Assembly (NCBI GenBank): GCA_020628085.1
Contig: JAHDFQ010000002.1
Location: forward strand, 37,952-100,383
Direction: 5' to 3'
DNA length: 62,432 nucleotides
From: Saprospiraceae bacterium
Lineage (GTDB): Bacteria > Bacteroidota > Bacteroidia > Chitinophagales > Saprospiraceae
Below, piece by piece: positions 47,301-57,000 of the stretch (position 1 is the first letter of the stretch; the number at the start of each line of letters is the position of its first letter). The notes under the pieces were generated by a model. The model did no database searches, had not been told where the DNA came from, and was given only the letters and a program-made list of their open reading frames with translations. The position numbers and the translations under genes are program-made.

Positions 47301-47877
47301 AGTTGCTAAACCAACGGTGAAAATAACCAAACCTGCGAGGTCAGGGAGTAAGACGGAAGAATCGACTTACAGAGTCGAAGGGATCGTAAAGAATGTTACA
47401 AAGAAAGAGGACATCACATTAAAAATAAATGGAACAGTTGTCCGAAGATTTGATTTTAATGCTCGATCAGGTGTAGTGGCTACCACAGCTAATTTGAAAT
47501 TGGGTAAAAATACAATTGTGTTGACTGCTAAAAATTCAGCAGGAACAGGCACTGCAAATTCTAGTATTATTCAGGAACGAACCATGGTAGCAGCAAATCC
47601 ACCAACGGTGAAGATCGAATCGGCGAGTGAACCTACTATCAATCCGTTGAACCCAGGTGTAGCACGTAGTTCTATTATTGCAAAAATAAAAAATGTACGC
47701 AGTAAAAGTGCGATTACCTTTACAGTCAATGGTAAAAAAATAACCAATTTTGAATTTAACGTTCGATCAGGTTTATTCAAAGCAGTGATTGACCTCAAAG
47801 AAGGTGCAAATGTGATTATTGTAAAAGCTACAAACCCAGATGGAACTGACCAAGATCAAAAGACAGTTGACTTTTAA
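44395..47877 (+). CDS. Envelope protein: N-terminal beta-barrel-like domain plus nine tandem Ig-like repeats
   Basis: About 1160 residues. The ATG at 44395 is preferred over 44344 because a normal signal peptide (KNIWFIILLFIANSTLAQ) begins there. Residues about 20-285 look like an outer-membrane barrel or OmpA-type N-domain (aromatic strands, YGGIGLNYYSTK, ALGLGHRATWARR). From 287 to the end are nine tandem units of 90-104 residues, starting near 287, 388, 484, 588, 687, 787, 877, 970 and 1067. Each opens with a P-x-V-x-I-T-x-P-like strand and carries a DI-x-F-x-x-NG-x-x-V-x-NF-x-FN core, then L-K-x-G-x-N-x-I-x-I-x-A-x-N. There is no T9SS tail. An adhesive or structural surface role is inferred. 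Confidence 0.8.
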   Translation: MKQLIGKNIWFIILLFIANSTLAQNRHVRSEGYWTVGLNGGWAYQQSDIRATSDGYGFGLTLAKNVYSRPNALLSFDVRGRFLYANTFGLDRNPTFGIDNNESVNGTGGIDYTDDPGFVFYNHNTQIGELALEGVFHFNRFRERTHFDISLYGGIGLNYYSTKNNWLDSNNETYADGFTDITLNSNASNIKRQLENILDDTYETRADGFNNAGKLNFMPSLGVELYYWFTPKFALGLGHRATWARRDNLDGQIWDNNNQLTAENDLYHYTSIGAKWIIEPRRRILSEPYINIIDPQVDPYNSPTSDGFVRAEIKNANANEVRCFVNGRSANFDMYGENFSVSFPLRAGQNQVRITASTRGGEAVAEQTIIFQDTYVPSNPPNNTPNGNRPYISFTNPPQQNYTSNTPNFTIRAIVENVNRSGDIQVILNGNRLRNFNFDNRNQTVNANVNLNNGQNTITIKARNTFGTEEQSTSVFYQGGNVNTARPSVRITRPNQDPFVSRDRRVNIEATIKNISSRYDISYYINGRVSDDFNFNERRGRFESTIDLREGNNKIVIEAEGIERASDQTTIVYERYTPPPPPPPTSNIARPNVRITNVSTPTSSNCRTTITATVSNVTNRNNIRFTIDGQRVNNFDFNPNTARFQSTLNINRGQNTIVIEGQNQSGQDSDSRRVTCSAGDVISGGNSSKPSVVITTPSQQSTTTNKSKATIKATIKNIDTKNDISFRLNGQRVKNFTYNTSTDKFSANVDLKSGNNDIIIQATNKLGRGTDDAAIRYIREIGSSSTPKPPKVAISKPSNNTTITTSTTELKAGILNVSSKSGITVIVNGSNLSNFTYNNGSLNATINLKSGSNKITVKAKNSDGQAEESVTVRYNAPKPAPSVVFTKPRNNATVEIAKMTVLATVKNAIKKDLTFTVNGRKNTNFSLNKSSFSTTIILKEGKNTLQLKVNNAGGSDVANLVINYKPKVSVAKPTVKITKPARSGSKTEESTYRVEGIVKNVTKKEDITLKINGTVVRRFDFNARSGVVATTANLKLGKNTIVLTAKNSAGTGTANSSIIQERTMVAANPPTVKIESASEPTINPLNPGVARSSIIAKIKNVRSKSAITFTVNGKKITNFEFNVRSGLFKAVIDLKEGANVIIVKATNPDGTDQDQKTVDF
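45253..47874 (+). repeat. Nine tandem ~280-310 base coding repeats
   Basis: The C-terminal three quarters of the envelope protein is nine diverged copies of one 90-104 residue module. Similarity is clear at protein level and poor at DNA level, so the duplications are old and kept by selection. Repeats 2, 3 and 4 are joined by short linkers, including a run of seven prolines after repeat 3. Confidence 0.85.
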
Positions 47878-47917
47878 ATCCAAAAGTTGATAATCTTATT
47901 AAAGCAGAGATTGTATG

Positions 47918-47962
47918 GAAATCGTTGTTAAGCAGTTGTTTATTGACGATTTCTTCTTTTTT
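47918..47962 (+). terminator. Terminator after the repeat-protein gene
   Basis: GAAATCGT (47918-47925) pairs with ACGATTTC (47946-47953), followed by TTCTTTTTT. It lies 40 bases after the stop codon. Confidence 0.65.
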
Positions 47963-48183
47963 AGCTATTTTTTTTGAAAAAAGATGTTCTTTTTTGAGTA
48001 ACAAAACGAAATTGTCAACCGTATTAAAAAAAGTTCTACTAAATGTAGTAGAATTCATTTTTTTCTCTTAAATTTGCGCCCTCAATTAGATATAACAATT
48101 ACGTCTAATTTAAGAGTTTACAAATGTTGAAAAATCATTATTTTAATTTATTGACAAAATAATGAAAAATTGTAAAGAAATAT
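47963..48183. other. AT-rich leader before the tRNA-tuf operon
   Basis: No gene is evident. TAAATTTG at 48069-48076 fits the -7 consensus and could be a second, upstream promoter of the operon, although no TTG is at the usual distance. AATTAGA/TCTAATT around 48084-48109 forms a small hairpin. Confidence 0.4.
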
Positions 48184-48213
48184 TTGCATTCTAAAATAAG
48201 AATTGTATCTTTG
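48184..48213 (+). promoter_or_regulatory. Bacteroidota housekeeping promoter of the tRNA-tuf operon
   Basis: TTG at 48184-48186, a 19-base spacer and TATCTTTG at 48206-48213 match the Bacteroidota consensus (TTG, 19-20 bases, TAnnTTTG) exactly. Transcription should begin near 48220, about 100 bases before the first tRNA. Confidence 0.8.
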
Positions 48214-48320
48214 CAACCGCTTACGAAAAAATGATTTCGTTTGATATTTTGACTTTTTATTTGATAAAAATAGATAATTGTTTTGTTGCATATTATTTGG
48301 GTAATTAAAACAATTAAAAT

Positions 48321-48394
48321 GCCGATGTAGCTCAGTTGGCCAGAGCAGCTGATTTGTAATCAGCGGGTCGGGGGTTCGAATCCCTCCATCGGCT
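48321..48394 (+). tRNA. tRNA-Thr (anticodon TGT)
   Basis: GCCGATG pairs with CATCGGC to form the acceptor stem, the discriminator is T, the anticodon loop is TTTGTAA and the T-arm GGGGGTTCGAATCCCTC is intact. The 3' CCA is not encoded. Confidence 0.95.
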
Positions 48395-48427
48395 CTACTT
48401 TTATCAAATTATTTTGATATAGTTGTA

Positions 48428-48510
48428 GGGGGTGCGCCGGAGTTGGAGAGCCGGGACGGACTGTAAATCCGTTGACTATGTCTGAATAGGTTCGATTCCT
48501 ATCACCCCCA
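48428..48510 (+). tRNA. tRNA-Tyr (anticodon GTA)
   Basis: GGGGGTG/CACCCCC acceptor stem with discriminator A, anticodon loop CTGTAAA and the long variable arm expected of bacterial tRNA-Tyr (83 bases). CCA is not encoded. Confidence 0.95.
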
Positions 48511-48536
48511 CATATACATTATAGGTGTATAAACAA

Positions 48537-48609
48537 GCGGGAGTAGCTCAGTTGGTAGAGCATCAGCCTTCCAAGCTGAGGGTCGCGGGTTCGAGTCTCG
48601 TCTCCCGCT
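48537..48609 (+). tRNA. tRNA-Gly (anticodon TCC)
   Basis: GCGGGAG/CTCCCGC acceptor stem, anticodon loop CTTCCAA between TCAGC and GCTGA, normal T-arm. 73 bases without encoded CCA. Confidence 0.95.
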
Positions 48610-48643
48610 CAAAGTATAAGTTCTATTCCATGGAACAGTGAAT

Positions 48644-48715
<72 letters not shown>

Positions 48716-48794
48716 CTAATGTTCCTACCAGAATTTATCTTTTATTTTTGATAACATTTTTTTTAATAACTTCATATCTAAAAAATTATTACCG

Positions 48795-49991
48795 ATGGCT
48801 AAGGAAACTTTCGAACGGAATAAGCCTCACCTCAATGTAGGTACTATTGGTCACGTTGATCACGGTAAAACCACACTTACAGCTGCCATCACGTATGTAT
48901 TGGCTGGAATGGGTCTTGCTGAAAAATCTGATTACGACGCAATTGATGGTGCTCCAGAAGAGCGTGAAAGAGGTATTACAATTAATACTGCACACGTTGA
49001 GTACGAAACAGAAAATCGTCATTACGCACACGTTGACTGTCCAGGTCACGCCGATTATGTAAAAAACATGGTAACGGGTGCTGCACAGATGGATGGTGCA
49101 ATTTTAGTATGTGCTGCTACTGATGGTCCAATGCCTCAGACTCGTGAGCACATCTTATTAGCTCGCCAGGTAGGTGTACCTAACATTGTTGTCTTCATGA
49201 ACAAAGTTGACTTAGTTGACGATGAAGAAATGTTAGAATTAGTAGAGATGGAATTACGTGAATTGTTAGACCAATATGAGTTTGACGGTGACAATGCTTC
49301 TATCATTGCAGGTTCTGCATTAAAAGCTTTAGAAGGAGACGAAAAAGGAAAACAATCGATCTTGGATTTGATGGCAGCAGTTGATGCTGACATTCCAGAA
49401 CCAGTTCGTTTAGTAGATAAAGATTTCTTAATGCCTATTGAGGATGTATTCTCTATTACAGGTCGTGGAACTGTTGCTACAGGTCGTGTAGAGCGTGGAG
49501 TAATCAATTCTGGTGATCCAGTTGAGATCATTGGTATGCAGAAAGAAGGAGACAAGCCTTTAACATCTACAGTGACAGGTGTTGAGATGTTCCGTAAGAT
49601 ATTAACTCGTGGTGAAGCAGGAGATAACGCTGGATTATTATTACGTGGTATCAACAAAGAAGATATTAAGCGTGGAATGGTAATCTGTAAGCCAGGTTCA
49701 GTAACACCACATACTCACTTTAAATGTGAGGTATATGTATTAGGTAAAGATGAAGGAGGTCGTCACACACCATTCTTCAACGGATACCGTCCTCAGTTTT
49801 ACTTCCGTACAACAGACGTTACAGGTGACTGTAAGTTACCAGATGGTGTAGAAATGGTTATGCCAGGTGATAACGTTACATTAGAAGTTAAATTAATCAA
49901 CGCTATTGCGATGGACAAAGGATTGCGTTTTGCGATTCGTGAAGGAGGTCGTACAGTTGGTGCAGGTCAGGTAACTGAAATCATTGCATAA
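48795..49991 (+). CDS. tuf: Elongation factor Tu
   Basis: 398 residues. G1 motif GHVDHGKTT near residues 18-26, DCPGHADY (G3) and NKVDL (G4) are intact, followed by the two beta-barrel domains. EF-Tu delivers aminoacyl-tRNA to the ribosome. It follows four tRNA genes in one transcript from the promoter near 48210 and ends before a strong terminator-like hairpin. Confidence 0.98.
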   Translation: MAKETFERNKPHLNVGTIGHVDHGKTTLTAAITYVLAGMGLAEKSDYDAIDGAPEERERGITINTAHVEYETENRHYAHVDCPGHADYVKNMVTGAAQMDGAILVCAATDGPMPQTREHILLARQVGVPNIVVFMNKVDLVDDEEMLELVEMELRELLDQYEFDGDNASIIAGSALKALEGDEKGKQSILDLMAAVDADIPEPVRLVDKDFLMPIEDVFSITGRGTVATGRVERGVINSGDPVEIIGMQKEGDKPLTSTVTGVEMFRKILTRGEAGDNAGLLLRGINKEDIKRGMVICKPGSVTPHTHFKCEVYVLGKDEGGRHTPFFNGYRPQFYFRTTDVTGDCKLPDGVEMVMPGDNVTLEVKLINAIAMDKGLRFAIREGGRTVGAGQVTEIIA

Positions 49992-50033
49992 TCTGATAAT
50001 TAAGATATTATTTCTTAATTTGATGAAGATATA

Positions 50034-50068
50034 AAATTAAGCACCCTTTTTTAGGGTGCTTAATTTTT
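50034..50068 (+). terminator. Terminator after tuf
   Basis: AAATTAAGCACCCT (50034-50047) pairs perfectly with AGGGTGCTTAATTT (50053-50066) and is followed by T residues. It separates tuf from the tRNA-Trp-secE part. Confidence 0.88.
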
Positions 50069-50107
50069 CGTGTAAAAGGAGTTCTGTAACTTTTTTTATT
50101 ACATTTT

Positions 50108-50180
50108 ACGGGCGTAGCTCAGTTGGTAGAGCAGTGGTCTCCAAAACCAAAGGTCGTGAGTTCGAATCTTACCGCCCGTG
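50108..50180 (+). tRNA. tRNA-Trp (anticodon CCA)
   Basis: ACGGGCG/CGCCCGT acceptor stem with discriminator G, anticodon loop CTCCAAA, intact T-arm TGAGTTCGAATCTTA. 73 bases; the 3' CCA tail is not encoded. Confidence 0.93.
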
Positions 50181-50280
50181 CTAAAGATCATTTAATTGAT
50201 CTTCTATCGTTCATGTGACCGATTAAGTAAATTGAGAGGTATTTTTTGAACGTATTATATAAACCCTTTAGTAGTTTACA

Positions 50281-50475
50281 ATGGATAAAATTAGATTGTA
50301 CATTAAGGAAAGTTATAACGAGCTAATCAATAACGTAACATGGCCGTCATGGTCAAGTTTATTGTCAAGTACTCGTTTGGTAATCGTTGGATCTATCATT
50401 TTTGCATTATTTGTTTTTGTCATGGATTTGATCTCTCAACAAGTAGTAGGGTTTATTTATGGCCTAGGTGCTTAA
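50281..50475 (+). CDS. secE: Preprotein translocase subunit SecE
   Basis: 64 residues with one membrane helix (LVIVGSIIFALFVFVMDLI) after the amphipathic helix (YNELINNVTWPSW) typical of short single-helix SecE. It clamps SecY in the inner membrane. Position between tRNA-Trp and nusG is the conserved one. Confidence 0.93.
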   Translation: MDKIRLYIKESYNELINNVTWPSWSSLLSSTRLVIVGSIIFALFVFVMDLISQQVVGFIYGLGA

Positions 50476-50556
50476 AATAAAAAAATACATACTTAAATAT
50501 TGTCTGTAAGGATTAACAATCCAACAATATATACACCTCTTTAAAGTTTCCGCTTC

Positions 50557-51105
50557 ATGTCTGAAGAAAAAAAATGGTACTCTTTACGAGTAATTAGTGG
50601 TAAAGAACGAAAAATCAAAGAACGCATTGAGTTTGAAATCAATCGTTCTAATTGGCAGGACTTTGTCACGCAAGTACTAGTACCAACGGAAAAAGTTTAT
50701 AAAATTCGTAATGGTAAGAAAGTGATTTCTGAAAGAAATATTCTACCAGGATATATCCTGATTGAAGCAGTTCCTTCACGGTTTTCAGGAGAAATGATTA
50801 CGTCTATTGCGAATGTTCCAAATGTTATTCACTTTTTAGGCAAGAATAATCCTATTCCAATGCAACAATCCGAGGCTAATCGGATGTTAGGAAAAGTCGA
50901 TGATTCTCAAGGAGTTGGAGAGGCACTAATTGAACCATACATAGTCGGGGAAACGGTCAAAATTATTGATGGACCATTTAATGAGTTTGTAGGAACAATA
51001 CAGGAAGTAAACGAAGAGAAAAAGAAAATGAAAGTAATTGTAAAGATTTTTGGTCGAGGGGTAGAAGTCGAACTAAACTTCATGCAAGTAGAAAAAGAAT
51101 CATAA
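50557..51105 (+). CDS. nusG: Transcription termination/antitermination protein NusG
   Basis: 182 residues. The N-terminal NGN domain (WYSLRVISGKERKIKERIE) and the C-terminal KOW domain (VGETVKIIDGPFNEFVGTI) are complete. It links RNA polymerase to the leading ribosome or Rho. It lies 81 bases after secE. Confidence 0.96.
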   Translation: MSEEKKWYSLRVISGKERKIKERIEFEINRSNWQDFVTQVLVPTEKVYKIRNGKKVISERNILPGYILIEAVPSRFSGEMITSIANVPNVIHFLGKNNPIPMQQSEANRMLGKVDDSQGVGEALIEPYIVGETVKIIDGPFNEFVGTIQEVNEEKKKMKVIVKIFGRGVEVELNFMQVEKES

Positions 51106-51206
51106 CTTATTTTCATAAACAAGGTATTTATAAGGTTATAAATGGTTGTTACGAACTATTTCCCTGACCGCATAACATATATATAACATTCACATTTTTC
51201 TATTAG

Positions 51207-51220
51207 ATCCAAATTTGGAT
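51207..51220. repeat. Perfect 14-base palindrome in the nusG-rplK gap
   Basis: ATCCAAATTTGGAT is self-complementary, 42 bases before the rplK start. It could be part of the ribosomal-protein leader. Confidence 0.45.
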
Positions 51221-51261
51221 GCTTCTCTATAAGAATACAGTGAGTAAAAATCGCAAGTAAA

Positions 51262-51729
51262 ATGGCAAAGGAAGTCGATACTTTTATCAAGCTTCAAGTA
51301 AAAGGAGGAGCAGCTAATCCTGCACCACCTATTGGTCCTGCCTTAGGTGCAAAAGGTGTAAATATCATGGAATTCTGTAAGCGTTTTAATGCTAGAACAG
51401 AAGACGCCCGTGGTAAAATTTTGCCTGTTGTAATTACTGTTTTTAAAGACAAATCATTTGAATTTGTTATTAAAACATCACCTGCGGCGGTTCAATTAAT
51501 GGAAGCTGCAAAGTTAAAGAAAGGTTCTTCTGTTCCTAACCGTGATAAAGTTGGTTCAGTAACCTGGGATCAAATTAGAGCAATCGCTGAAGACAAAATG
51601 GCTGACTTAAATGCTTTTAAAGTAGAGTCAGGTATGAAGATGATTGCTGGTACAGCTAGAAGTATGGGACTAACAGTACAAGGTGATGCACCTTGGGCAG
51701 ATGGTACAACTTCAGATGATGTAAACTAA
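51262..51729 (+). CDS. rplK: 50S ribosomal protein L11
   Basis: 155 residues. [20 protein letters not shown] at the start and the C-terminal rRNA-binding domain are intact. A short acidic C-terminal tail ([11 protein letters not shown]) is longer than in enteric L11. L11 forms the GTPase-associated stalk base. Confidence 0.97.
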   Translation: MAKEVDTFIKLQVKGGAANPAPPIGPALGAKGVNIMEFCKRFNARTEDARGKILPVVITVFKDKSFEFVIKTSPAAVQLMEAAKLKKGSSVPNRDKVGSVTWDQIRAIAEDKMADLNAFKVESGMKMIAGTARSMGLTVQGDAPWADGTTSDDVN

Positions 51730-51740
51730 TTTGAAAATTT

Positions 51741-51815
51741 TTAGTAGGGAGTCTCTTACCGTTTGAGACGTTATTCTACCTAACGGAATTTGTTAAACAC
51801 TATTGTTGAGTGTTT
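51741..51815 (+). promoter_or_regulatory. Structured rplK-rplA intergenic RNA, candidate L1 feedback site
   Basis: Two hairpins lie in this 107-base gap: GTCTC/GAGAC (51751-51755 and 51765-51769), flanked by further partial pairing (TAGTAGG with CTACCTA), and AAACACT/AGTGTTT (51795-51801 and 51809-51815). L1 is known to repress its own operon by binding mRNA; location just before rplA suggests, but does not show, such a site. Confidence 0.4.
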
Positions 51816-51836
51816 CCAAATTCAAAAATTAAAAAA

Positions 51837-52529
51837 ATGGCAAAAGTTTCAAAAAAACGAGCTGCTGTCAATTCTAAAATCGAAGAAGGTAAATTATATG
51901 CAATTGACAACGCATGTAGTTTGGTCAAGGAAGTAAATACAACAAAGTTTAATGCTTCTGTTGACTTACATATTCGATTAGGGGTTGATCCTAGAAAAGC
52001 AGATCAAGCAATTCGTGGTACGGTTTCTCTACCACATGGAACAGGTAAAACCAAACGAGTGTTGGTTTTCTGTACTCCAGACAAAGAGGAAGAAGCAAAA
52101 GCAGCAGGTGCTGACTATGCAGGTTTGGATGAGTATATTACAAAAATTCAAGGTGGATGGACAGATGTCGATGTAATCATTGCAATGCCTCAAGTCATGG
52201 CGAAGGTTGGTCGTATCGGTCGTACTTTAGGTCCACGTGGACTAATGCCAAATCCTAAGACAGGCACGGTTACGCCAGATGTTGCTTCAGCAGTTAAAGA
52301 AGTGAAAAAAGGTAAAATTTCTTTTAGAGTAGACAAATATGGAATCATCCATACTTCTGTAGGTCGTGTATCTTTTTCTCCAGATCAGATAAAAGACAAT
52401 GCGATGGAAGTACTTTCTACCATAATTAAAATGAAACCTTCTTCGGCAAAAGGTACTTATATGAAATCTGTTACGATGGCTAGTACAATGAGCCCTGGTA
52501 TCAAGATTGACCCTAAATCTATTAAGTAA
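51837..52529 (+). CDS. rplA: 50S ribosomal protein L1
   Basis: 230 residues from the ATG at 51837 ([19 protein letters not shown]); an in-frame start 27 bases earlier would add residues not found in the family. The [22 protein letters not shown] motif of L1 is intact. Confidence 0.96.
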   Translation: MAKVSKKRAAVNSKIEEGKLYAIDNACSLVKEVNTTKFNASVDLHIRLGVDPRKADQAIRGTVSLPHGTGKTKRVLVFCTPDKEEEAKAAGADYAGLDEYITKIQGGWTDVDVIIAMPQVMAKVGRIGRTLGPRGLMPNPKTGTVTPDVASAVKEVKKGKISFRVDKYGIIHTSVGRVSFSPDQIKDNAMEVLSTIIKMKPSSAKGTYMKSVTMASTMSPGIKIDPKSIK

Positions 52530-52551
52530 ACGACTTAAAAAACTAACAATC

Positions 52552-53082
52552 ATGACTAAAGCAGATAAAGCAACTGCGATTGAAGAGTTAAAAGATATGT
52601 TTAGTAATAGTTCGTTCTTTTACTTGACAGATTCTTCTACTCTTACAGTAGAGCAGGTTAATAAACTAAGAGGAGTATTTTACGAGAAAGGTGTTATCAT
52701 GAAAGTGGTGAAAAACACCTTAGTAAAGAAAGCCTTAGAAAATGAGCCAGAAGAAAAAGGCTACGCACAAATTTTTGACTCTTTAAAAGGGCCAACCTCA
52801 ATTTTATTTTCTGACGTTGCTAATGCACCAGCAAAAGCAATCAAAGAATTTAGAGGAAAGGATGATGAACTGCCTAGACTTAAAGCAGCTTATATTGACA
52901 CCGATGTATATATAGGCGATGATCAGCTAGATGCACTAGCTTCTTTGAAATCAAAAGAAGATTTGCTTGGCGAAGTTATTACCTTATTACAATCTCCAGC
53001 GAAAAATCTTATTAGCGCACTTAAATCGGGTGGTTCTACCATTGCAGGCTTAGTGAAAGCTCTTGAAGAAAGAGGAGAATAA
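52552..53082 (+). CDS. rplJ: 50S ribosomal protein L10
   Basis: 176 residues from ATG 52552 (MTKADKATAIEELKDMF). The N-terminal rRNA-binding part (VVKNTLVKKAL) and C-terminal helix that holds L7/L12 dimers (LISALKSGGSTIAGLVKALEE) are present. Only 22 bases separate it from rplA. Confidence 0.96.
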   Translation: MTKADKATAIEELKDMFSNSSFFYLTDSSTLTVEQVNKLRGVFYEKGVIMKVVKNTLVKKALENEPEEKGYAQIFDSLKGPTSILFSDVANAPAKAIKEFRGKDDELPRLKAAYIDTDVYIGDDQLDALASLKSKEDLLGEVITLLQSPAKNLISALKSGGSTIAGLVKALEERGE

Positions 53083-53110
53083 AATTCGCATGAATCATTT
53101 AGATTCAGCC

Positions 53111-53133
53111 GATGATTGAAGAGATCAATCATC
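53111..53133 (+). repeat. Hairpin in the rplJ-rplL gap
   Basis: GATGATTGA (53111-53119) and TCAATCATC (53125-53133) form a perfect 9-base stem with loop AGAGA. No U tract follows; an attenuator or processing site is possible. Confidence 0.6.
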
Positions 53134-53204
53134 TTATTATTATGGCTTCCAAGTTAAACGCCAGATATATTTATTATTTCTGAAAAAAATTAAAACCTGT
53201 TAAA

Positions 53205-53582
53205 ATGGCAGATTTAAAAACACTAGCTGAAGAGTTAGTAAACCTTACGGTAAAAGACGTAAATGAATTAGCAACCATCTTAAAAGATGAGTATGGTATT
53301 GAACCTGCTGCAGCAGCAGTAGCAATGGCTGGCCCAGGTGGTGGCGGTGGCGGAGAAGCTGCTGCTGAGAAAACTGAATTTGATGTATCATTAAACTCAG
53401 CTGGTGCAAGTAAATTGAAAGTTGTTAAAGAAGTGAAAGGACTTCTTGGTGTAGGTCTTAAAGAGGCTAAAGATTTAGTAGATAGCGCTCCTGCAGTAAT
53501 CAAAGCAGGTGTTGCTAAAGATGAAGCTGAATCAATTAAAGCTGCCTTAGAAGCAGTAGGTGCAGAAGTTGAATTGAAGTAA
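53205..53582 (+). CDS. rplL: 50S ribosomal protein L7/L12
   Basis: 125 residues: N-terminal dimerisation helices, an Ala/Gly-rich hinge with GGGGG around residues 46-50, and the C-terminal factor-binding domain ([18 protein letters not shown]). All landmarks are normal. Confidence 0.97.
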   Translation: MADLKTLAEELVNLTVKDVNELATILKDEYGIEPAAAAVAMAGPGGGGGGEAAAEKTEFDVSLNSAGASKLKVVKEVKGLLGVGLKEAKDLVDSAPAVIKAGVAKDEAESIKAALEAVGAEVELK

Positions 53583-54055
53583 TTCATAGGTAGAGAATCT
53601 ATTATAATATATAGTTCTAAACCTATGTATGTCTCTTTTTTGAGTACAAACTTTTTTTAGTTCTATTTTGTTTATATTGTTTGGTAATCAATATTAGACT
53701 TTTTAGGTAAAATATAGATTACAAATCTTCAACCTTCGATTACTTTAATGACAGTAACTACGCATTAAAATACAATAGATAACAAGAGGCTTAACCAGTG
53801 AGTTCACTGGTTAGGCCTATTGTCGTCTTACTCAGTTATAAATTGATTTTTATCGTTTATTAAATTTTTTAGAATTATTAAACGACTACATGATTTTAGC
53901 CCCATTTTGACAATGTATGGCAGGATACAATCTAAAGCTATCAAAGTTAATATTGGTGTGATAAAGAATTCTGATTTGGGTATGAACTTCTATTTTTTGG
54001 TAAACCTGTATCCCAGCAGGAATACTAAATAAACTATAAAATTATAGTTATTCAC
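53583..54055. other. rplL-rpoB intergenic region with a strong hairpin
   Basis: 473 bases with no gene. It contains the 15-base stem at 53787-53818 and otherwise AT-rich sequence. A partial terminator between rplL and rpoB is a known way to lower RNA polymerase subunit output relative to ribosomal proteins. Confidence 0.6.
53787..53818 (+). terminator. Hairpin attenuator between rplL and rpoB
   Basis: AGGCTTAACCAGTGA (53787-53801) pairs with TCACTGGTTAGGCCT (53804-53818) with one G-U pair. It is followed by ATTGTCGTC, not a U tract, so it may be an attenuator or RNase cleavage site instead of a simple terminator. Confidence 0.55.
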
Positions 54056-57000
54056 ATGGCAACTAACGGCATCATTCAAAGAACCGAAGCCTCCAAAAGG
54101 ATTAGCTTTGGTAAAATTAAACTCTCTTCACAGTACCCTGATTTGCTGGAAATCCAGTTGAAATCTTTTCATGAGTTTTTTCAATTAGAAACAACTCCTG
54201 AGAACCGTATGAACGAGGGACTTTATAAAGTGTTTCAAGAAAACTTTCCAATTACAGATGCAAGAAACATCTTCGTACTGGAATTCTTGGACTATTTCGT
54301 CGATCCACCAAGATACTCTATTCCTGAGTGTATGCAGCGTGGTCTAACGTATAGTGTACCACTAAAAGCAAAACTGCGTCTTTCTTGTAACGATGAAGAA
54401 CACGTTGATTTTGAAACAATTGTACAGGATGTTTTTCTTGGAAATATTCCATACATGACTCCGAAAGGTACATTTGTAATCAACGGGGCAGAACGAGTAA
54501 TTGTCTCTCAATTACACCGTTCTCCTGGTGTGTTCTTTGGGCAAAGTTTTCACCCTAATGGTACTAAACTTCACTCTGCAAGAGTCATTCCATTTAAAGG
54601 AGCTTGGATGGAATTTGCGACCGATATAAATACAGTAATGTATGCTTATATCGACCGTAAAAAGAAATTTCCTGTTACGACTTTATTGAGAGCAATTGGT
54701 TTTGATACAGATAAAGCCATTTTGAATATTTTCGATCTTGCCGATGAAGTTCCTGCAACAAAAGAACAATTAGAAGCATCAGTTGGTCGAAAGTTAGCAG
54801 CTCGTGTTCTTCGTAGTTGGGTAGAGGATTTTGTAGATGAGGATACTGGTGAGGTAGTAACCATTGAACGAAATGAAATTATCCTTGAACGGGACATCAT
54901 TTTAGATGAAGACAACATACAGTTAATCCTGAACGCAGATGCAGATATGGTCATCCTTCAAAAAGAAGGCATCGACGAGGATTATTCTATTATATATAAT
55001 ACGCTTCAAAAAGATCCAACGAGTTCTGAACTAGAAGCAGTACAATACATATATCGTCAACTTAGAGGAACTGATCCACCAGATGATGAGACAGCTCGTG
55101 GTATCATTGATAAATTGTTCTTCTCTGATAAACGTTATAATTTAGGTGACGTTGGTCGATATAAAATCAATCGTAAATTAGAGCTAGAAACAGATCGCTC
55201 TATTTTGGTATTGACTAAAGAAGATATCATTGCTATCGTTAAATATTTGGTGAGTTTAATGAACCAAAAGGCAGATATTGATGATATTGATCACTTGAGT
55301 AATCGTCGTGTACGAACAGTAGGTGAACAACTATATGCTCAATTTGGTGTTGGTTTGGCTCGTATGGCTAGAACAATTCGAGAGCGTATGAATGTGCGTG
55401 ATAATGAAGTCTTTACACCAATTGACTTGATTAATGCTCGTACATTGTCATCTGTTATTAACTCTTTCTTCGGAACGAGTCAATTGTCACAGTTCTTAGA
55501 TCAAACCAATCCTTTATCAGAAATTACACACAAACGTCGTATTTCTGCCTTAGGACCTGGAGGTTTATCCAGAGAGCGTGCAGGTTTTGAGGTGCGTGAT
55601 GTACACTACTCTCACTACGGTCGTTTATGTACCATTGAGACGCCTGAAGGACCAAATATTGGATTGATTTCAACATTATGTGTACATGCCAAGGTGAATA
55701 AAATGGGATTCTTGGAAACACCTTACCGTGCCGTTGTTGATGGCAAAGTAGATGTGGAACACGATGCTCAATATTTATCTGCCGAAGGTGAAGATTTCAA
55801 AATTATTGCTCAGGCAAATGCTCCGATCAATAACGAAACGGGTGCTTTCTTAGCGGATAAAATTAAGTGTAGAGAACATGGTGATTTCCCAGTATTAGGA
55901 CCAACCGAGATCGAATACATGGATGTTGCTCCTAACCAAATTGTTGGGGTTTCTGCTTCTATGATTCCGTTCTTAGAGAATGATGATGCCAATCGTGCCT
56001 TGATGGGATCGAACATGCAACGTCAAGCTGTTCCTTTATTGAAACCAAGTTCACCTGTAGTGGGAACTGGTTTGGAAGGTAAAGTAGCGGTGGATTCTCG
56101 TATGTTGATAAACGCTGAAGGTGATGGTGTGGTAGAATATGTAGATGCTACGGAAGTGGTCATTCGATATGACCGAACAGAAGAAGATCAATTAGTATCT
56201 TTTGAGGACAATCGTAAATCATATAAATTAACGAAATTCCGTAGAACAAATCAAGGGACTTGTATCAACTTGAAACCGATTGTTCGTAAAGGAGATCGTG
56301 TAAGTAAAGGAATTATTCTTTGTGATGGTTATGCAACTGAAAAAGGAGAATTGGCACTAGGTCAAAACCTAAAAGTAGCTTTCATGCCTTGGAAAGGGTA
56401 TAACTTCGAGGATGCGATTGTATTATCCGAGCGTGTTGTACGTGAAGATATTTTTACTTCTTTACACATCGAACACTTTGAATTAGATGTTCGTGACACC
56501 AAATTAGGTGAAGAGGAATTAACCAATGATATTCCGAATGTAAGTGAAGATGCAACCAAAGATTTGGATGAAAACGGAATTATCCGTATCGGTGCATGGA
56601 TCAAAGAAGGTGATATTTTAATTGGTAAGATTACTCCAAAAGGAGAGTCCGACCCAACACCAGAAGAAAAGTTATTGCGTGCCATTTTTGGAGATAAAGC
56701 AGGAGATGTAAAAGATGCGTCTTTAAAAGCACCTCCATCTACGAAAGGTGTCATTATTAACAAACAATTATTTGCTCGTGCTAAAAAGGACAAAGTTCAA
56801 AAAGCACAAGAAAAAGACTTGTTAACGAAGTTGGATGACCAACACGCCATTGCATTGAATGAGTTGAAAACGATCTTAATTGATAAGTTATTAACTTTAG
56901 TAAAAGGTAAGAACTCAGAAGGTGTCATGAGTGTGTATAGTGAAGAGTTTGTACCACAGGGTACGAAGTTCTCTCAATCAATTTTGAAAGAAATTGACTA

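Noticed and set aside
49136-49657. Long open frame (173 codons) on the strand opposite tuf
   Set aside because: It is the mirror of a highly biased, conserved gene; the translation is Ser/Thr/Asn-rich with no family resemblance.
53174-53587. 137-codon open frame opposite rplL
   Set aside because: Composition (Pro and Ala runs) simply mirrors the Ala/Gly-rich hinge of L7/L12.
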